Source of the DNA: an uncultured Bryobacteraceae bacterium
GTDB taxonomy: Bacteria > Acidobacteriota > Terriglobia > Bryobacterales > Bryobacteraceae
Direction: 5' to 3'
DNA: 64,000 bases
NCBI GenBank assembly: GCA_938003835.1
Contig: CALKXJ010000008.1
Coordinates: 1-64,000, forward strand
Shown here: positions 23,997-33,221 of the stretch, piece after piece
Position numbering within the stretch: the stretch's first letter is position 1
Layout of the letters: each line of letters opens with the position of its first letter
Notes under the pieces: generated by a model
What the model was told of the DNA's origin: nothing
Databases searched by the model: none
What the model saw: the letters and a program-made list of their open reading frames with translations, nothing else
Made by a program: the position numbers and the translations under genes

Positions 23997-25439
23997 TCAA
24001 ACAGACGCCTGCGGGGCCGCAGGCGTTTCGGAAGCTTCCGGGGAGGCCTTCACCACGAGCAGCGTCAGATCATCATCGAGCGGCCTTCGCCCGAGAAACT
24101 GCCGGACCGCCTCCCGGACGGCATCCCGGATCTCAGCCGCCGAACGCAGGCGGTTCTCGGCGATGATCGCTCTCAGGCGTTCCTCCCCGAATTCTTCCTC
24201 GTCCTCGTTGGTGGCCTCGACCAGCCCGTCAGAGAACATCACCAGCACGTCGCCCTTGCCGAAAGCGGTTTCCGCCTGGATATAGCGAGCTTCCGCCAGC
24301 ACGCCAAGGACCGGCCCGCCGCACTCCAGACGCTCGAAGTCCGTCTGTCCGTCGGGATCGGCGCGAAGCACGAGCGGGGGCAGATGCCCCGCATTCACGT
24401 AGCTCAGGCGCCGTCTTTGCGGATCGTACAGGCACCAGATGAGGCTGACGAAACGATCCACCGAAGTGCGCACTGCCAGGATTTGATTGAGGTGGCGGCA
24501 GGCCTGTTCGAGCGTCCTACCGTCACCGGTGGGGGCGGCCGAGCGCACCGCCCCGTGCAGGAGCGACATTAGCAGCGCCGCTGGGACGCCTTTGCCGGAA
24601 ACGTCGCCGAGGATGATCGAGATCTTGCCGCCGTCGATGGGAAAGATGTCGTAGAAATCGCCGCCCACCTGCCAGGCCGGCTCGCAGGCGGCGGCGAAGT
24701 CGATCCCTTTGCAGTCCGGACATCCGGCGGGCAGCAGATCCTGCTGGACGCGCCGGGCAAGCTCCACCTGCTGCTCCACCTGCTTGCCGCGCACGTAGTG
24801 ATTGAGGCGCAGGCCCAGGATGCCCATCGAGGCCAGAAGCGCCACCGCCGCCGAGACGCTCACCACCAGATTCCGCCGCAGGTGGGCAAAGCTGGGCCCG
24901 GCCGCCTCCGCAGAGATCGCGATTTCGATGGCGGCATAGCGCGGTAACGGAACCGGGGCCCTTCCCTCGGGTCCGGAGGCGGCAGGCGGGCGGCCGCGGA
25001 AGCGCGGCCGGAAGGGAAACAGGGCTACCAGCACCGGGCCGGACCGCGCACGCATCTCGACAAAGACGCGCGCCGTCGGATCGAGCAGCATCGCCAGGTG
25101 CTGTGCCGAAAACGGCGTTGCAGGCGCCTCGCCGCTCTCCACCAGCACCTCGCCCCGCGGACCGAGGATGCGCACCCATACCAGGTTGCGCTCCTCCTGG
25201 AGCGCCTCGTGGAAAATCGCCGCGAGCTCCTCCGGCTCACGGGCGTCGGCCTGAAAAGCCTGCCTCGAGAAAGAGACCGCGTGACGGGCCGCCTGGCGCC
25301 ACAGGTCGTCCTCCACCAGCCGCTGCGCCACGAAGCGATAGGTGCGGATGCTCTGCACGAGCAACAGCACCCCGAGCACGCCTCCGATGACGATCAAGGC
25401 GCGGAACAGCAGATAACGTGGCGCCCGGGTCTCCTCCAT
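23997..25439 (-). CDS. Membrane PP2C-type (SpoIIE/RsbU) serine phosphatase
   Basis: The protein has 480 residues. Two membrane helices (about 10-30 and 185-205) enclose a sensor-like extracytoplasmic domain of roughly 150 residues. A short coiled coil (VEQQVELARRVQQDLLP) leads into the SpoIIE phosphatase domain with metal-binding residues in GGDFYDIFP, GDVSGKGVPAALLMS, FSDGLVEA and DDDLTLLVV. Proteins of this type dephosphorylate an anti-sigma-factor antagonist and thereby switch on an alternative sigma factor in response to an external signal. No antagonist or anti-sigma gene is adjacent. The gene lies 31 bp after nuoH and 3 bp before the subtilase, with the same orientation. Confidence 0.9.
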   Translation of the reverse strand: MEETRAPRYLLFRALIVIGGVLGVLLLVQSIRTYRFVAQRLVEDDLWRQAARHAVSFSRQAFQADAREPEELAAIFHEALQEERNLVWVRILGPRGEVLVESGEAPATPFSAQHLAMLLDPTARVFVEMRARSGPVLVALFPFRPRFRGRPPAASGPEGRAPVPLPRYAAIEIAISAEAAGPSFAHLRRNLVVSVSAAVALLASMGILGLRLNHYVRGKQVEQQVELARRVQQDLLPAGCPDCKGIDFAAACEPAWQVGGDFYDIFPIDGGKISIILGDVSGKGVPAALLMSLLHGAVRSAAPTGDGRTLEQACRHLNQILAVRTSVDRFVSLIWCLYDPQRRRLSYVNAGHLPPLVLRADPDGQTDFERLECGGPVLGVLAEARYIQAETAFGKGDVLVMFSDGLVEATNEDEEEFGEERLRAIIAENRLRSAAEIRDAVREAVRQFLGRRPLDDDLTLLVVKASPEASETPAAPQASV

Positions 25440-25470
25440 CGCCTGAGCCAGATTCTATCGCCGCTCCCCC

Positions 25471-26649
25471 TCAGAGCATGCCGACGACGGCATTCACCAG
25501 CACCGCGCCCATGCCGATCGGGATCAGATACTTCCAGCCGATGCTCATGAGCTGGTCGTAGCGGAAGCGCGGAAACGTGCCGCGGATCCAGATCATCAGG
25601 TAGACGATCACGCCCACCTTGAGCAGGAACCAGAACAGGCCGATGACGGCCCGGTTGACCGCCGGGATCAGAAATACCAGGCCGGTGATGACCAGCGTGA
25701 CGGCGATCACTGCCATGAAGATGGCGCGCCAGCGGCTGAAAGGCATGAGCCGCTTGGTCAGCCAGAAGCAGCCGGCGCCCCCGGCGAGGAACAGAACCAG
25801 CGGGAAGGCCACGTTCAGCGGCCATTCCAGCCAGGCCACATTGGGAAAGGGCCGCAGCCAGCCGCCCCAGAACAGCGTCACTCCCGCGCCGCCGATCACA
25901 AAGATGCTCGCGTACTCGGCCAGGAAATAGAGCGCCCAGCGGAAGCCGCTGTACTCGGTCATGAAGCCGGCCACCAGCTCCGATTCGGCCTCCGGCAGGT
26001 CGAACGGCAGCCGGTTGGTCTCGGCGATCGCTGCGATCAGGAAGACCATGAACGGGATGATCATCAGCCCGTAGTGGTCAAAGACGAACCAGATCTGCCG
26101 TTCCAGTTGCCGCTCGACGATCTCCACCATGCTGAGCGTGCCCGCGGTCATCACGCCGCAGATCAGCGCGAGCGCTAACGCGACCTCGTAGCTGACGAGC
26201 TGGGCGGAACTGCGCAGGGCGCCGAGCAGGGGATAGTGGCTGTTGGAGGACCACCCGCCCACGATGATGCCCAGCACGCCCACCGCTGACATCGCCGAGA
26301 TCACCAGCAGGCCGACGTTGACGTCCGTGACGACGATGTATTCGCTAAAAGGCAGCACGGCGAAGGCGGTGAGCGCCGTGAAGGCCGGAATCACCGGCGC
26401 CAGCCAGAACAGCGCCCGGTCGGCCGCGGCCGGAATCACGTCCTCCTTGGCTAGCAGCTTCACCGCGTCGGCGATCGGCTGAAGGATCCCGTGCGGGCCG
26501 ACGCGCATCGGCCCGAGCCGGACCTGCATGTCGGCGAGCACCTTCCGCTCGAGCAGGACGATGTAGCCGGCAAGCAGGGGAAACAGCCCGACGATCACCA
26601 GCGTGATCACAACCGGCGTGAACAGCGGATGTTGAACGATGCTCTCCAT
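25471..26649 (-). CDS. nuoH: NADH-quinone oxidoreductase subunit H
   Basis: The protein has 392 residues and is polytopic (about eight helices). LLERKVLADMQVRLGP and GPHGILQPIADAVKLL are diagnostic for the quinone-site subunit NuoH/ND1, and FDLPEAESELVAGFMTEYSG forms the E-channel loop. It links the peripheral arm to the membrane arm of complex I. In most bacteria nuoH sits between nuoG and nuoI; here it is the last gene, 4 bp after nuoN. The C-terminus is slightly longer than in E. coli, with an extra hydrophobic segment. Confidence 0.95.
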   Translation of the reverse strand: MESIVQHPLFTPVVITLVIVGLFPLLAGYIVLLERKVLADMQVRLGPMRVGPHGILQPIADAVKLLAKEDVIPAAADRALFWLAPVIPAFTALTAFAVLPFSEYIVVTDVNVGLLVISAMSAVGVLGIIVGGWSSNSHYPLLGALRSSAQLVSYEVALALALICGVMTAGTLSMVEIVERQLERQIWFVFDHYGLMIIPFMVFLIAAIAETNRLPFDLPEAESELVAGFMTEYSGFRWALYFLAEYASIFVIGGAGVTLFWGGWLRPFPNVAWLEWPLNVAFPLVLFLAGGAGCFWLTKRLMPFSRWRAIFMAVIAVTLVITGLVFLIPAVNRAVIGLFWFLLKVGVIVYLMIWIRGTFPRFRYDQLMSIGWKYLIPIGMGAVLVNAVVGML

Positions 26650-26653
26650 AGCC

Positions 26654-28123
26654 TTAACGGACCAGCGAGGTCTGGGCGAGCCGGAGGAACGGCTCCGGAT
26701 AGACGCCGATGGCGAGCGTCAGCACCCCGGTGACGGCCAGCGCCACCCGGAGCCCGACGGTGCTCTCCAGCGGCGGCGCCGCCACCGCTTCACTAATAAA
26801 CATGCTACGCACGATCCGGAAGTAATAGTAGATCGCCACCGCCACATAGAGCGCCGCCAGCGCCGCCAGCAGGTAGTGGCTGGTCTCGAGCAGCGCAAGG
26901 AAGATGTAGTACTTGCCGATAAAGCCCGCCGTGGGCGGAATGCCGGCGAGCGACAGCAGGAAGATCAGCATCAGCACGGCGTAGCCCGGGCTGCGGTGCA
27001 TCAGCCCGGCCATGTCCTCGATATCCTCGCCGATCAGATTCTCCCGCCGCAGCGCCACAACCACCAGGAAGGCGCCCAGCGTCATGAAGGCGTAGACCAG
27101 GATGTAGACGGCCATGCCCTTGAGCCCGGTGGCGTTGCCGGCGATGAGGCCGAGCAGGATGTAGCCGGCGTGGGAGATCGAGCTGTAGGCCAGCAGGCGC
27201 TTGACGTTGTTCTGCGTGATCGCCGCGAGATTCCCGATCGTCAGGCTTAAAACAGCGACCAGCACCAGCAGCGGCTCCCAGGCCGGGCGAGCCGTCTCGA
27301 GCGGCCCCAGGAAGATGCGCATCAGGAAGGCGAAGGAAGCAGCCTTCGAGCCGACCGCCAGGAACGCCGTAACGGTCGTGGGTGCGCCCTCGTAGGCGTC
27401 CGGCGCCCACATGTGGAACGGTGCGGCCGAGACCTTGAACAGCACGCCCACGGCGGTGGTGGCCATCGCCAGGAAGACCACCGGATCCCAGGCGTCCCGC
27501 GAGGCGATGGCCGCGGCCACGGCGCGCAGCTTGGTCGAGCCGGCCAGCCCGTACATCACCGAGAAGCCGTAGACCATCAGGCCGCTCGAGAATGCGCCGA
27601 GCAGCAGGTACTTCATCGCCGCCTCGTTGGAGCGCTTGCGCTCCCGCAGGAAACCGACCATCACGTAAAAGCAAAGGGCCATCAGCTCCAGCCCGATGAA
27701 GAGCGTGATCAGGTCGGTGCCCGTGGCCAGGAAATACATGCCGCACTGGGCGAGCAGGATCAGGCCGTAGTATTCGCCGTGATGCTCCCCTTCGATCTCC
27801 AGATACCGCCAGGAAACGATGGCCACCAGCAGCGAAACGGCCACGAAGATCCAGTTGAAGAACAGCGAAAACCCGTCCACCGTCAGCGTGCCCTGGAACG
27901 CGGTGATTTCGGGCAGTCCTTCGGAAGCCAGGAAGGCCTGCTGCCGCCACAGGCCGGCCGCGGTGAAGATCTCGCCCGCGAACAGGAACCAGACCAGGCG
28001 CTTGCGCTGGCGCGGCTCCGGAAACAGGAAAAAGTCGAACAGCAGAACGGCGCAGCCGAACAACGCCAGCATGATGGCCGGCACGAGGACGAAGTGATCG
28101 GTGCTGGTGTAGAACTGGCTCAT
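26654..28123 (-). CDS. nuoN: NADH-quinone oxidoreductase subunit N
   Basis: The protein has 489 residues and about 14 membrane helices. It is an antiporter-like proton-pumping subunit. Characteristic segments are FIGLELMALCFYVMVGF, the lysine helix FKVSAAPFHMWAPDAYEG and VKRLLAYSSISHAGYIL. The ATG overlaps the nuoM stop as ATGA. It is one of the three Mrp-related pumps in the membrane arm, lying next to NuoK. Confidence 0.95.
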   Translation of the reverse strand: MSQFYTSTDHFVLVPAIMLALFGCAVLLFDFFLFPEPRQRKRLVWFLFAGEIFTAAGLWRQQAFLASEGLPEITAFQGTLTVDGFSLFFNWIFVAVSLLVAIVSWRYLEIEGEHHGEYYGLILLAQCGMYFLATGTDLITLFIGLELMALCFYVMVGFLRERKRSNEAAMKYLLLGAFSSGLMVYGFSVMYGLAGSTKLRAVAAAIASRDAWDPVVFLAMATTAVGVLFKVSAAPFHMWAPDAYEGAPTTVTAFLAVGSKAASFAFLMRIFLGPLETARPAWEPLLVLVAVLSLTIGNLAAITQNNVKRLLAYSSISHAGYILLGLIAGNATGLKGMAVYILVYAFMTLGAFLVVVALRRENLIGEDIEDMAGLMHRSPGYAVLMLIFLLSLAGIPPTAGFIGKYYIFLALLETSHYLLAALAALYVAVAIYYYFRIVRSMFISEAVAAPPLESTVGLRVALAVTGVLTLAIGVYPEPFLRLAQTSLVR

Positions 28124-29682
28124 CGCTCACCTGCCTCCACCGCGCCCGGCGCCGGCGCCTGCACCGCTAAGGCGTGCTGGGCGAAATAGTCCGGCCTGAC
28201 GCGCTCGACGAGCTGCGCCACCGGCTTCTCCAGGACCTCGAAGTACGGCTTGGGATAAACGCCAATCCAGAGCGCCCAGGCCATGAAGGGGAGAAAGACG
28301 GCCCACTCGCGCAGGTTCAGATCCGGCAGGCGCAGGTTCTTCGGGTTGGTGATCTGGCCGAGCATCGTCCTTTGATAGAGCCACAACAGGTACGCGGCGC
28401 CCAGGATGACCCCCGTGACGGCGAAGGCCGCCCAGGCGCGGTTAGTCTCGAAGGCGCCCTGAAGAATCGTGAACTCGCCCACGAAACCGTTGAGCAGCGG
28501 CAGGCCCGCCGAGCTGAGCATGGCGAAGGCGAACACGAAGGAGAAGTTCGGCATCACGTGCGCCAGGCCGCCGTACTCGCTGATCATGCGCGTGTGCCGC
28601 CGCTCGTAGGCCACCCCGACGATCAAGAACAGCATTCCGGTCGAGATGCCGTGGTTGATCTGCTGGATCACGCTGCCGGCGATGCCGTTGGGATTGAGCG
28701 CGAAGATCCCGAGCGTGCAGAAGCCGAGATGGCTCACCGAGGAGAAGGCCACCAGTCGTTTCCAGTCATCCTGCATCAAACTGACCAGCGCTCCGTAGAT
28801 GATGGCCACGATAGAGAGGGCGGCCATCACCTGCACGATCCAGGGATCGATCGAAGCCTTGGGCAGCAGCGGCAGCGAGAAGCGCAGGAAGCCGTAGGTG
28901 CCCATCTTGAGCAGGATCGCCGCCAGGATCACCGAGCCGGCCGTCGGCGCCTCTGTGTGGGCGTCCGGCAACCAGGTGTGGAAGGGGAACATCGGCACCT
29001 TGATGGCAAAGCCGATGAAGAACGCCCAGAAGACCCACCGCTCGAGCGCGAGCGGCATGTCCAGCTTCAAGAGCTCCGAGATCTCGAAGGTGTAAAAACC
29101 GTGCTGCTCGAAGTGCTGGAAATAGAGCGTCAGGATGCCGAGCAGCATCAGGACGCTGCCCGCCAGCGTGTACAGGAAGAACTTGATAGCCGCATAGAGC
29201 TTACGCGGCCCGCCCCAAACGCCGATGATGAAATACATCGGCACCAGCACCACCTCCCAGAACACGTAAAAGAGGAAGAAGTCCAGGGAGATGAACACGC
29301 CGATCATTCCCGTCTGCTGGAGCAGGAACATCGCGTAGTAGGCCTTCAGGTGCCGGTCGATCGCGCTCCAGGAAGAGAGTATGGCGAGGAATCCGAGCAG
29401 CGTCGTCAGCATCACCAGCAGGAGGCTGATGCCGTCGATGCCGAGGTAGTACTTGACGCCGAGAGCCGGAATCCAGTCGTAGCGCTCCACCATCTGGAAG
29501 CCTTCGGCGTTCTTGTCGAAGCGGAACACCAGCGGCAGCGAAACCAGGAAGCCCGCGGCGGCGGCGATGTTGGCCCAGATGCGGATGAGATTCTTGTTCG
29601 AGCCCGGCAGCAGGAGCAGCACCAGCATGCCGGCGAGCGGGGTGAACAGGACGATGCTCAGCAGATGTTCGCTCATGATCAC
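28120..29682 (-). CDS. nuoM: NADH-quinone oxidoreductase subunit M
   Basis: The protein has 520 residues and about 14 membrane helices. It is the middle antiporter-like pump of complex I. Recognised segments are FYVFWEVVLVPMYFIIGVWG with the conserved Glu, FAIKVPMFPFHTWLPDAHTE with the conserved Lys and proton-path residues, and LVAFSSVSHLGFCTLGIF. One base separates it from nuoL, and its stop overlaps the nuoN start. Confidence 0.95.
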   Translation of the reverse strand: MIMSEHLLSIVLFTPLAGMLVLLLLPGSNKNLIRIWANIAAAAGFLVSLPLVFRFDKNAEGFQMVERYDWIPALGVKYYLGIDGISLLLVMLTTLLGFLAILSSWSAIDRHLKAYYAMFLLQQTGMIGVFISLDFFLFYVFWEVVLVPMYFIIGVWGGPRKLYAAIKFFLYTLAGSVLMLLGILTLYFQHFEQHGFYTFEISELLKLDMPLALERWVFWAFFIGFAIKVPMFPFHTWLPDAHTEAPTAGSVILAAILLKMGTYGFLRFSLPLLPKASIDPWIVQVMAALSIVAIIYGALVSLMQDDWKRLVAFSSVSHLGFCTLGIFALNPNGIAGSVIQQINHGISTGMLFLIVGVAYERRHTRMISEYGGLAHVMPNFSFVFAFAMLSSAGLPLLNGFVGEFTILQGAFETNRAWAAFAVTGVILGAAYLLWLYQRTMLGQITNPKNLRLPDLNLREWAVFLPFMAWALWIGVYPKPYFEVLEKPVAQLVERVRPDYFAQHALAVQAPAPGAVEAGER

Positions 29683-29683
29683 C

Positions 29684-31843
29684 TCACCGCATCAGGTAGT
29701 AGCCGAGCGCCACCGCGACGCCCACCAGGATCACCAAAGCGTACGATTGCAAATAGCCGGTCTGCAACAGCCGCGCCGGATAGGAAAACATCTTGACGGT
29801 GAAGGCGATCAGTCGCACCGAGCCGTCCACCACCCAGGTGTCCCACCAGACCGAAAGCGTCGAGGTGAACCGTGTCAGCCAGCCCGTGCCGTTGACGCCG
29901 CCGTCGACCACGGCCGCATCGAACCGGCTGAGCAGGCTGCCCCCGCCCTTTGCCAGGCCGTTGACGAAAAGAAAGTCGTAGATCTCGTCGACGTACCACT
30001 TGTTGTAGAGCACGTTATAGACGGGCGCCGCTCTCTGCCGGATCGCCTCCGGCGCATCCGGCCGAACCAGATAAAGGTGCCGGGCCAGAGCGATGCCGGC
30101 CGCGGCAATTACCACCGAGAGGATCATCAGGGCCCACTCGATCGAGACGTCGTGGTGTGCCTCCGCATGCGCGTGCCAGTGCGCAGTGGCGGCGGCGAAG
30201 ACGGGCGCCAGCCAGTGTTCGAACAGCCGGAAGCCCTCGCCGAACCACGTCCAAATCTTCGGCATCCCGATCCAGCCCGCGGCGACGCTGCCCGCCGCCA
30301 GCGCCACCAGCGGCACGGTCATCACCGGCGGGGATTCGTGCACGTGCCGCGACGCCTCCTCAGACAGGCGCGGCCGGCCGTGGAAGGTGAGGAACATCAG
30401 CCGCCACATGTAGAAGGCGGTCATGAAGGCCGTCACCACGCCGACCGCCCAGAGGGCCTTCGAGCCGAGCGGCGAGCTCCAGGTCTGCCAGAGAATCTCG
30501 TCCTTGGAAAAGAAGCCCGCCAGCGGCGGAATACCCGCGATCGCCAGCGAGGCGATCCACATCGTCCGGTAGGTCACCGGGATCTTGTCTTTGAGGCCGC
30601 CCATCCGCCGGATGTCCTGCTCGCCGCCCAAGGCGTGGATCACCGAACCCGCGCCAAGGAACAGCAGGGCCTTGAAGAAGGCGTGCGTGTAGAGGTGAAA
30701 GATCGCAACCCAATAAGCGCCGACGCCGGCCGCCAGAAACATATAGCCGAGCTGGCTCACCGTCGAGTAGGCCAGCACCCGCTTGATATCGTTTTGTACC
30801 AGGGCGATCGAGGCGGCCAGGATGGCCGTGGCGGCTCCGACGGCCGCCACCAGGAACGAAGTCTGAGGTGTGAGCGCGAACAGCGCGCTCGAGCGCGCCA
30901 CCATGTAGACGCCCGCGGTCACCATCGTCGCCGCGTGGATCAAGGCCGAGACCGGCGTGGGCCCTTCCATAGCGTCCGGCAACCAGGTGAACAGCGGGAT
31001 CTGCGCCGACTTGCCCGTCGCGCCGATGAACAGCAGCAGCGCGATCGCGCTCAGAACGCCGAAGCCGGTCTCCGGCTCCCGGCCGGCAAGCGCCGCGTTG
31101 ACGTCCACAAATCGCACGGTGCCGAACGTCGCCAGCATCAGCAACATGCCCATGATGAAGCCCGCATCGCCGATCCGGTTCACCACGAAGGCCTTCTTGC
31201 CGGCGTCTCCCGCCGATTTCTTGTGGAAATAGAATCCGATCAGCAGATAGCTCGACAGGCCCACGCCCTCCCAGCCGACGAACAACAGCAGGTAGTTGTT
31301 CGCCAGCACGAGCGTCAGCATGAAAAAGACGAACAGATTCATGTAGCCGAAAAAGCGGTAGTAGCCGCCTTCGTGGCCCATGTAGCCGATCGAGTAAACG
31401 TGAATGAGGAAGCCGACGACGGTGACCACCAGGATCATCACCGCGCTCAGCGGATCGAGCAGGAAGCCGAAATCGGCCGCCAGACGCGCTCCGCCGCCGC
31501 CCGCGGGATGGAAGAAGAACGCGGGAATCCAGGTGTACTTGACAACTTCGTGGACCTTCTCGGGGAGCCCGGCCAGTTGGATGACAGCCCCGGCAGAGAA
31601 CAGCAGCGAGAGGAGCACCGTGCCGGGGCCGATCAGGCTGATGAGGAAGCGCCCGGGCGCCGCCGGATGGTGGCCATGGGCGTCGCCGTGCCCGTTGCCG
31701 CCGGAGGCAGCCGCCACGCCCGGCGCCAGAGCCACCTCCGAGGGCGGCTGCGGATCCAGGCGCCGCCCGGCGAGCAGCATCGTTACGGCGCCGGCCAGCG
31801 GGAACAGCGGGATCAGCCAGATCAGATCGAGAAAGTTCACCAT
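29684..31843 (-). CDS. nuoL: NADH-quinone oxidoreductase subunit L
   Basis: The protein has 719 residues, the largest subunit of the membrane arm. The antiporter core includes FFMLTLVLANNYLLLFVGWEG-like sequence with the conserved Glu, QIPLFTWLPDAMEGPTPVSA, and VLAYSTVSQLGYMF. The C-terminal 150 residues should form the long amphipathic helix that braces the membrane arm and its final anchor helix. A His-rich loop (about residues 70-85: GHGDAHGHHP) is an unusual insertion near the N-terminus. The gene start lies 7 bp inside nuoK. Confidence 0.95.
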   Translation of the reverse strand: MVNFLDLIWLIPLFPLAGAVTMLLAGRRLDPQPPSEVALAPGVAAASGGNGHGDAHGHHPAAPGRFLISLIGPGTVLLSLLFSAGAVIQLAGLPEKVHEVVKYTWIPAFFFHPAGGGGARLAADFGFLLDPLSAVMILVVTVVGFLIHVYSIGYMGHEGGYYRFFGYMNLFVFFMLTLVLANNYLLLFVGWEGVGLSSYLLIGFYFHKKSAGDAGKKAFVVNRIGDAGFIMGMLLMLATFGTVRFVDVNAALAGREPETGFGVLSAIALLLFIGATGKSAQIPLFTWLPDAMEGPTPVSALIHAATMVTAGVYMVARSSALFALTPQTSFLVAAVGAATAILAASIALVQNDIKRVLAYSTVSQLGYMFLAAGVGAYWVAIFHLYTHAFFKALLFLGAGSVIHALGGEQDIRRMGGLKDKIPVTYRTMWIASLAIAGIPPLAGFFSKDEILWQTWSSPLGSKALWAVGVVTAFMTAFYMWRLMFLTFHGRPRLSEEASRHVHESPPVMTVPLVALAAGSVAAGWIGMPKIWTWFGEGFRLFEHWLAPVFAAATAHWHAHAEAHHDVSIEWALMILSVVIAAAGIALARHLYLVRPDAPEAIRQRAAPVYNVLYNKWYVDEIYDFLFVNGLAKGGGSLLSRFDAAVVDGGVNGTGWLTRFTSTLSVWWDTWVVDGSVRLIAFTVKMFSYPARLLQTGYLQSYALVILVGVAVALGYYLMR

Positions 31844-32148
31844 TTGAGCAGATCCACCTCGTCAGCCAGAACCGTCTCCCGGTTGCGGAACAAAGCGATC
31901 AGGATGCCCAGGCCCACCGCCGTCTCCGCCGCCGCCACCGTGATGACGAAGATCGCGAAGATCTGCCCGTGTACGTCCCCGAAGTGGCGGGAGAAGGTGA
32001 CCAGATTGATGTTGACCGCATTCAGGATCAGCTCGATCGACATCAGAATCACCACCATGTTCCGGCGGGTCAACACGCCGATGGTGCCGATGAGCAGCAG
32101 GGCGGCGCTGAGCACCAGGAAGTGGGCATTGGTGATCGGGTGCAACAT
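31837..32148 (-). CDS. nuoK: NADH-quinone oxidoreductase subunit K
   Basis: The protein has 103 residues and three membrane helices. The two buried glutamates of the family are in VVILMSIELILNAVNINLV and in VAAAETAVGLGILIALFR. It sits between the pump subunits and NuoJ/A in the complex. It abuts nuoJ with no gap and overlaps nuoL by 7 bp. Confidence 0.96.
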   Translation of the reverse strand: MLHPITNAHFLVLSAALLLIGTIGVLTRRNMVVILMSIELILNAVNINLVTFSRHFGDVHGQIFAIFVITVAAAETAVGLGILIALFRNRETVLADEVDLLKW

Positions 32149-32658
32149 CTAGATCCTCTTTTTCGCCATCACGACGCTGCCGACGATGGCCACCAGCAGC
32201 AGCAGCGAGGCGATCTCAAACGGCAGCAGATATTCAGAAAACAGCACGTCGGCCAAGCGCTCCGTGTTGCCCTCGATCGTTGCCGCTGTCTGTGGCGCCT
32301 CCCCCGGCTCCAGGGTCTCCAGGCCACGGTTCAGCACGTACCAGATCTCGATGCCGACCACGACCGCGCAGGCCAGCGCCACCCACCAGGCCTTGTTGAA
32401 TTGCCTCAGGCGCGCCGTCTCATCCAGGTTTACCAGCATCACCACGAACAGGATCAGCAGCACCACGCCGCCGATGTAGAGGATGATCTGCACGGCGAAG
32501 AGAAACTCTGCCTGCCGCAGCAGGAACAGTCCCGCCGTGCCGAGCAGCGAGACGATCAGCCACAGGGCGCTATGGACCGAGTTGCGCCGCGTGACGGTGA
32601 GCACGCCTCCGCCGAGCACAAAGGCGGCGAAGATATAAAACAGGATCGTATCAGCCAT
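32149..32658 (-). CDS. nuoJ: NADH-quinone oxidoreductase subunit J
   Basis: The protein has 169 residues and five membrane helices. FAAFVLGGGVLTVTRRNSVH and AVQIILYIGGVVLLILFVVM, the latter containing the pi-bulge helix, are typical of NuoJ/ND6. It is followed directly by nuoK. The 71 bp between it and nuoI hold no gene; transcription probably continues through. Confidence 0.94.
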   Translation of the reverse strand: MADTILFYIFAAFVLGGGVLTVTRRNSVHSALWLIVSLLGTAGLFLLRQAEFLFAVQIILYIGGVVLLILFVVMLVNLDETARLRQFNKAWWVALACAVVVGIEIWYVLNRGLETLEPGEAPQTAATIEGNTERLADVLFSEYLLPFEIASLLLLVAIVGSVVMAKKRI

Positions 32659-32729
32659 ACGGAACTCGGGGCCTTCCGCCCCCGGGTTGGATCCTTCTTA
32701 CCGGACGGCTCGCCATCGCCTGCCGCCCG

Positions 32730-33185
32730 CTAGTAGCGGTACCAGGTGGGCTTCGGCCCTTCCTCGAGCATCTGCCGGTCCCAGATGGCGCCCTCCCGGG
32801 TGTAGCTGGCCAGCTCGAAATCCTGCGTCAGCTCGAGGGCGTCCACCGGACAGGCGTCTTCGCAGAGGCCGCAGAACATGCACCGCGAGGTGTCGTAGGT
32901 GAAGGTGGTGAGCTCCTTGCGGCGCGTCTGCTTGTTGCGCTCGCTTGAGACGACGATCAGATTCTCCGGGCAGGCCAGCGCGCACAGATCGCAGGCGATG
33001 CAGAGCGTCTCGCCGGTCTCCGGGTTGATGTTGAGCCGGGGGGCGCCCCGGAAGCGCTCGGCGATGCGCGGCCGCTGGGCCGGGTACTGCTCCGTGTAAA
33101 TGTTCTTGGGATGCTGGTTGCGGAAGGTTACCCAAAGCCCCTGGATCAGGTCGACCAAGAAGATGGTCCGCAGCAGTTTCCGCAT
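32730..33185 (-). CDS. nuoI: NADH-quinone oxidoreductase subunit I
   Basis: The protein has 151 residues. It carries the N6a and N6b [4Fe-4S] clusters of complex I: CIACDLCALACPENLI and CMFCGLCEDACPVDAL. An N-terminal amphipathic helix docks on the membrane arm, where QHPKNIYTEQYP is typical. It passes electrons to NuoB, whose gene is not in the window. nuoD ends 36 bp upstream. Confidence 0.95.
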   Translation of the reverse strand: MRKLLRTIFLVDLIQGLWVTFRNQHPKNIYTEQYPAQRPRIAERFRGAPRLNINPETGETLCIACDLCALACPENLIVVSSERNKQTRRKELTTFTYDTSRCMFCGLCEDACPVDALELTQDFELASYTREGAIWDRQMLEEGPKPTWYRY

Positions 33186-33221
33186 GCATTCCTCCTGGCG
33201 AGCGCCGGTGCCGAAGGTGCT

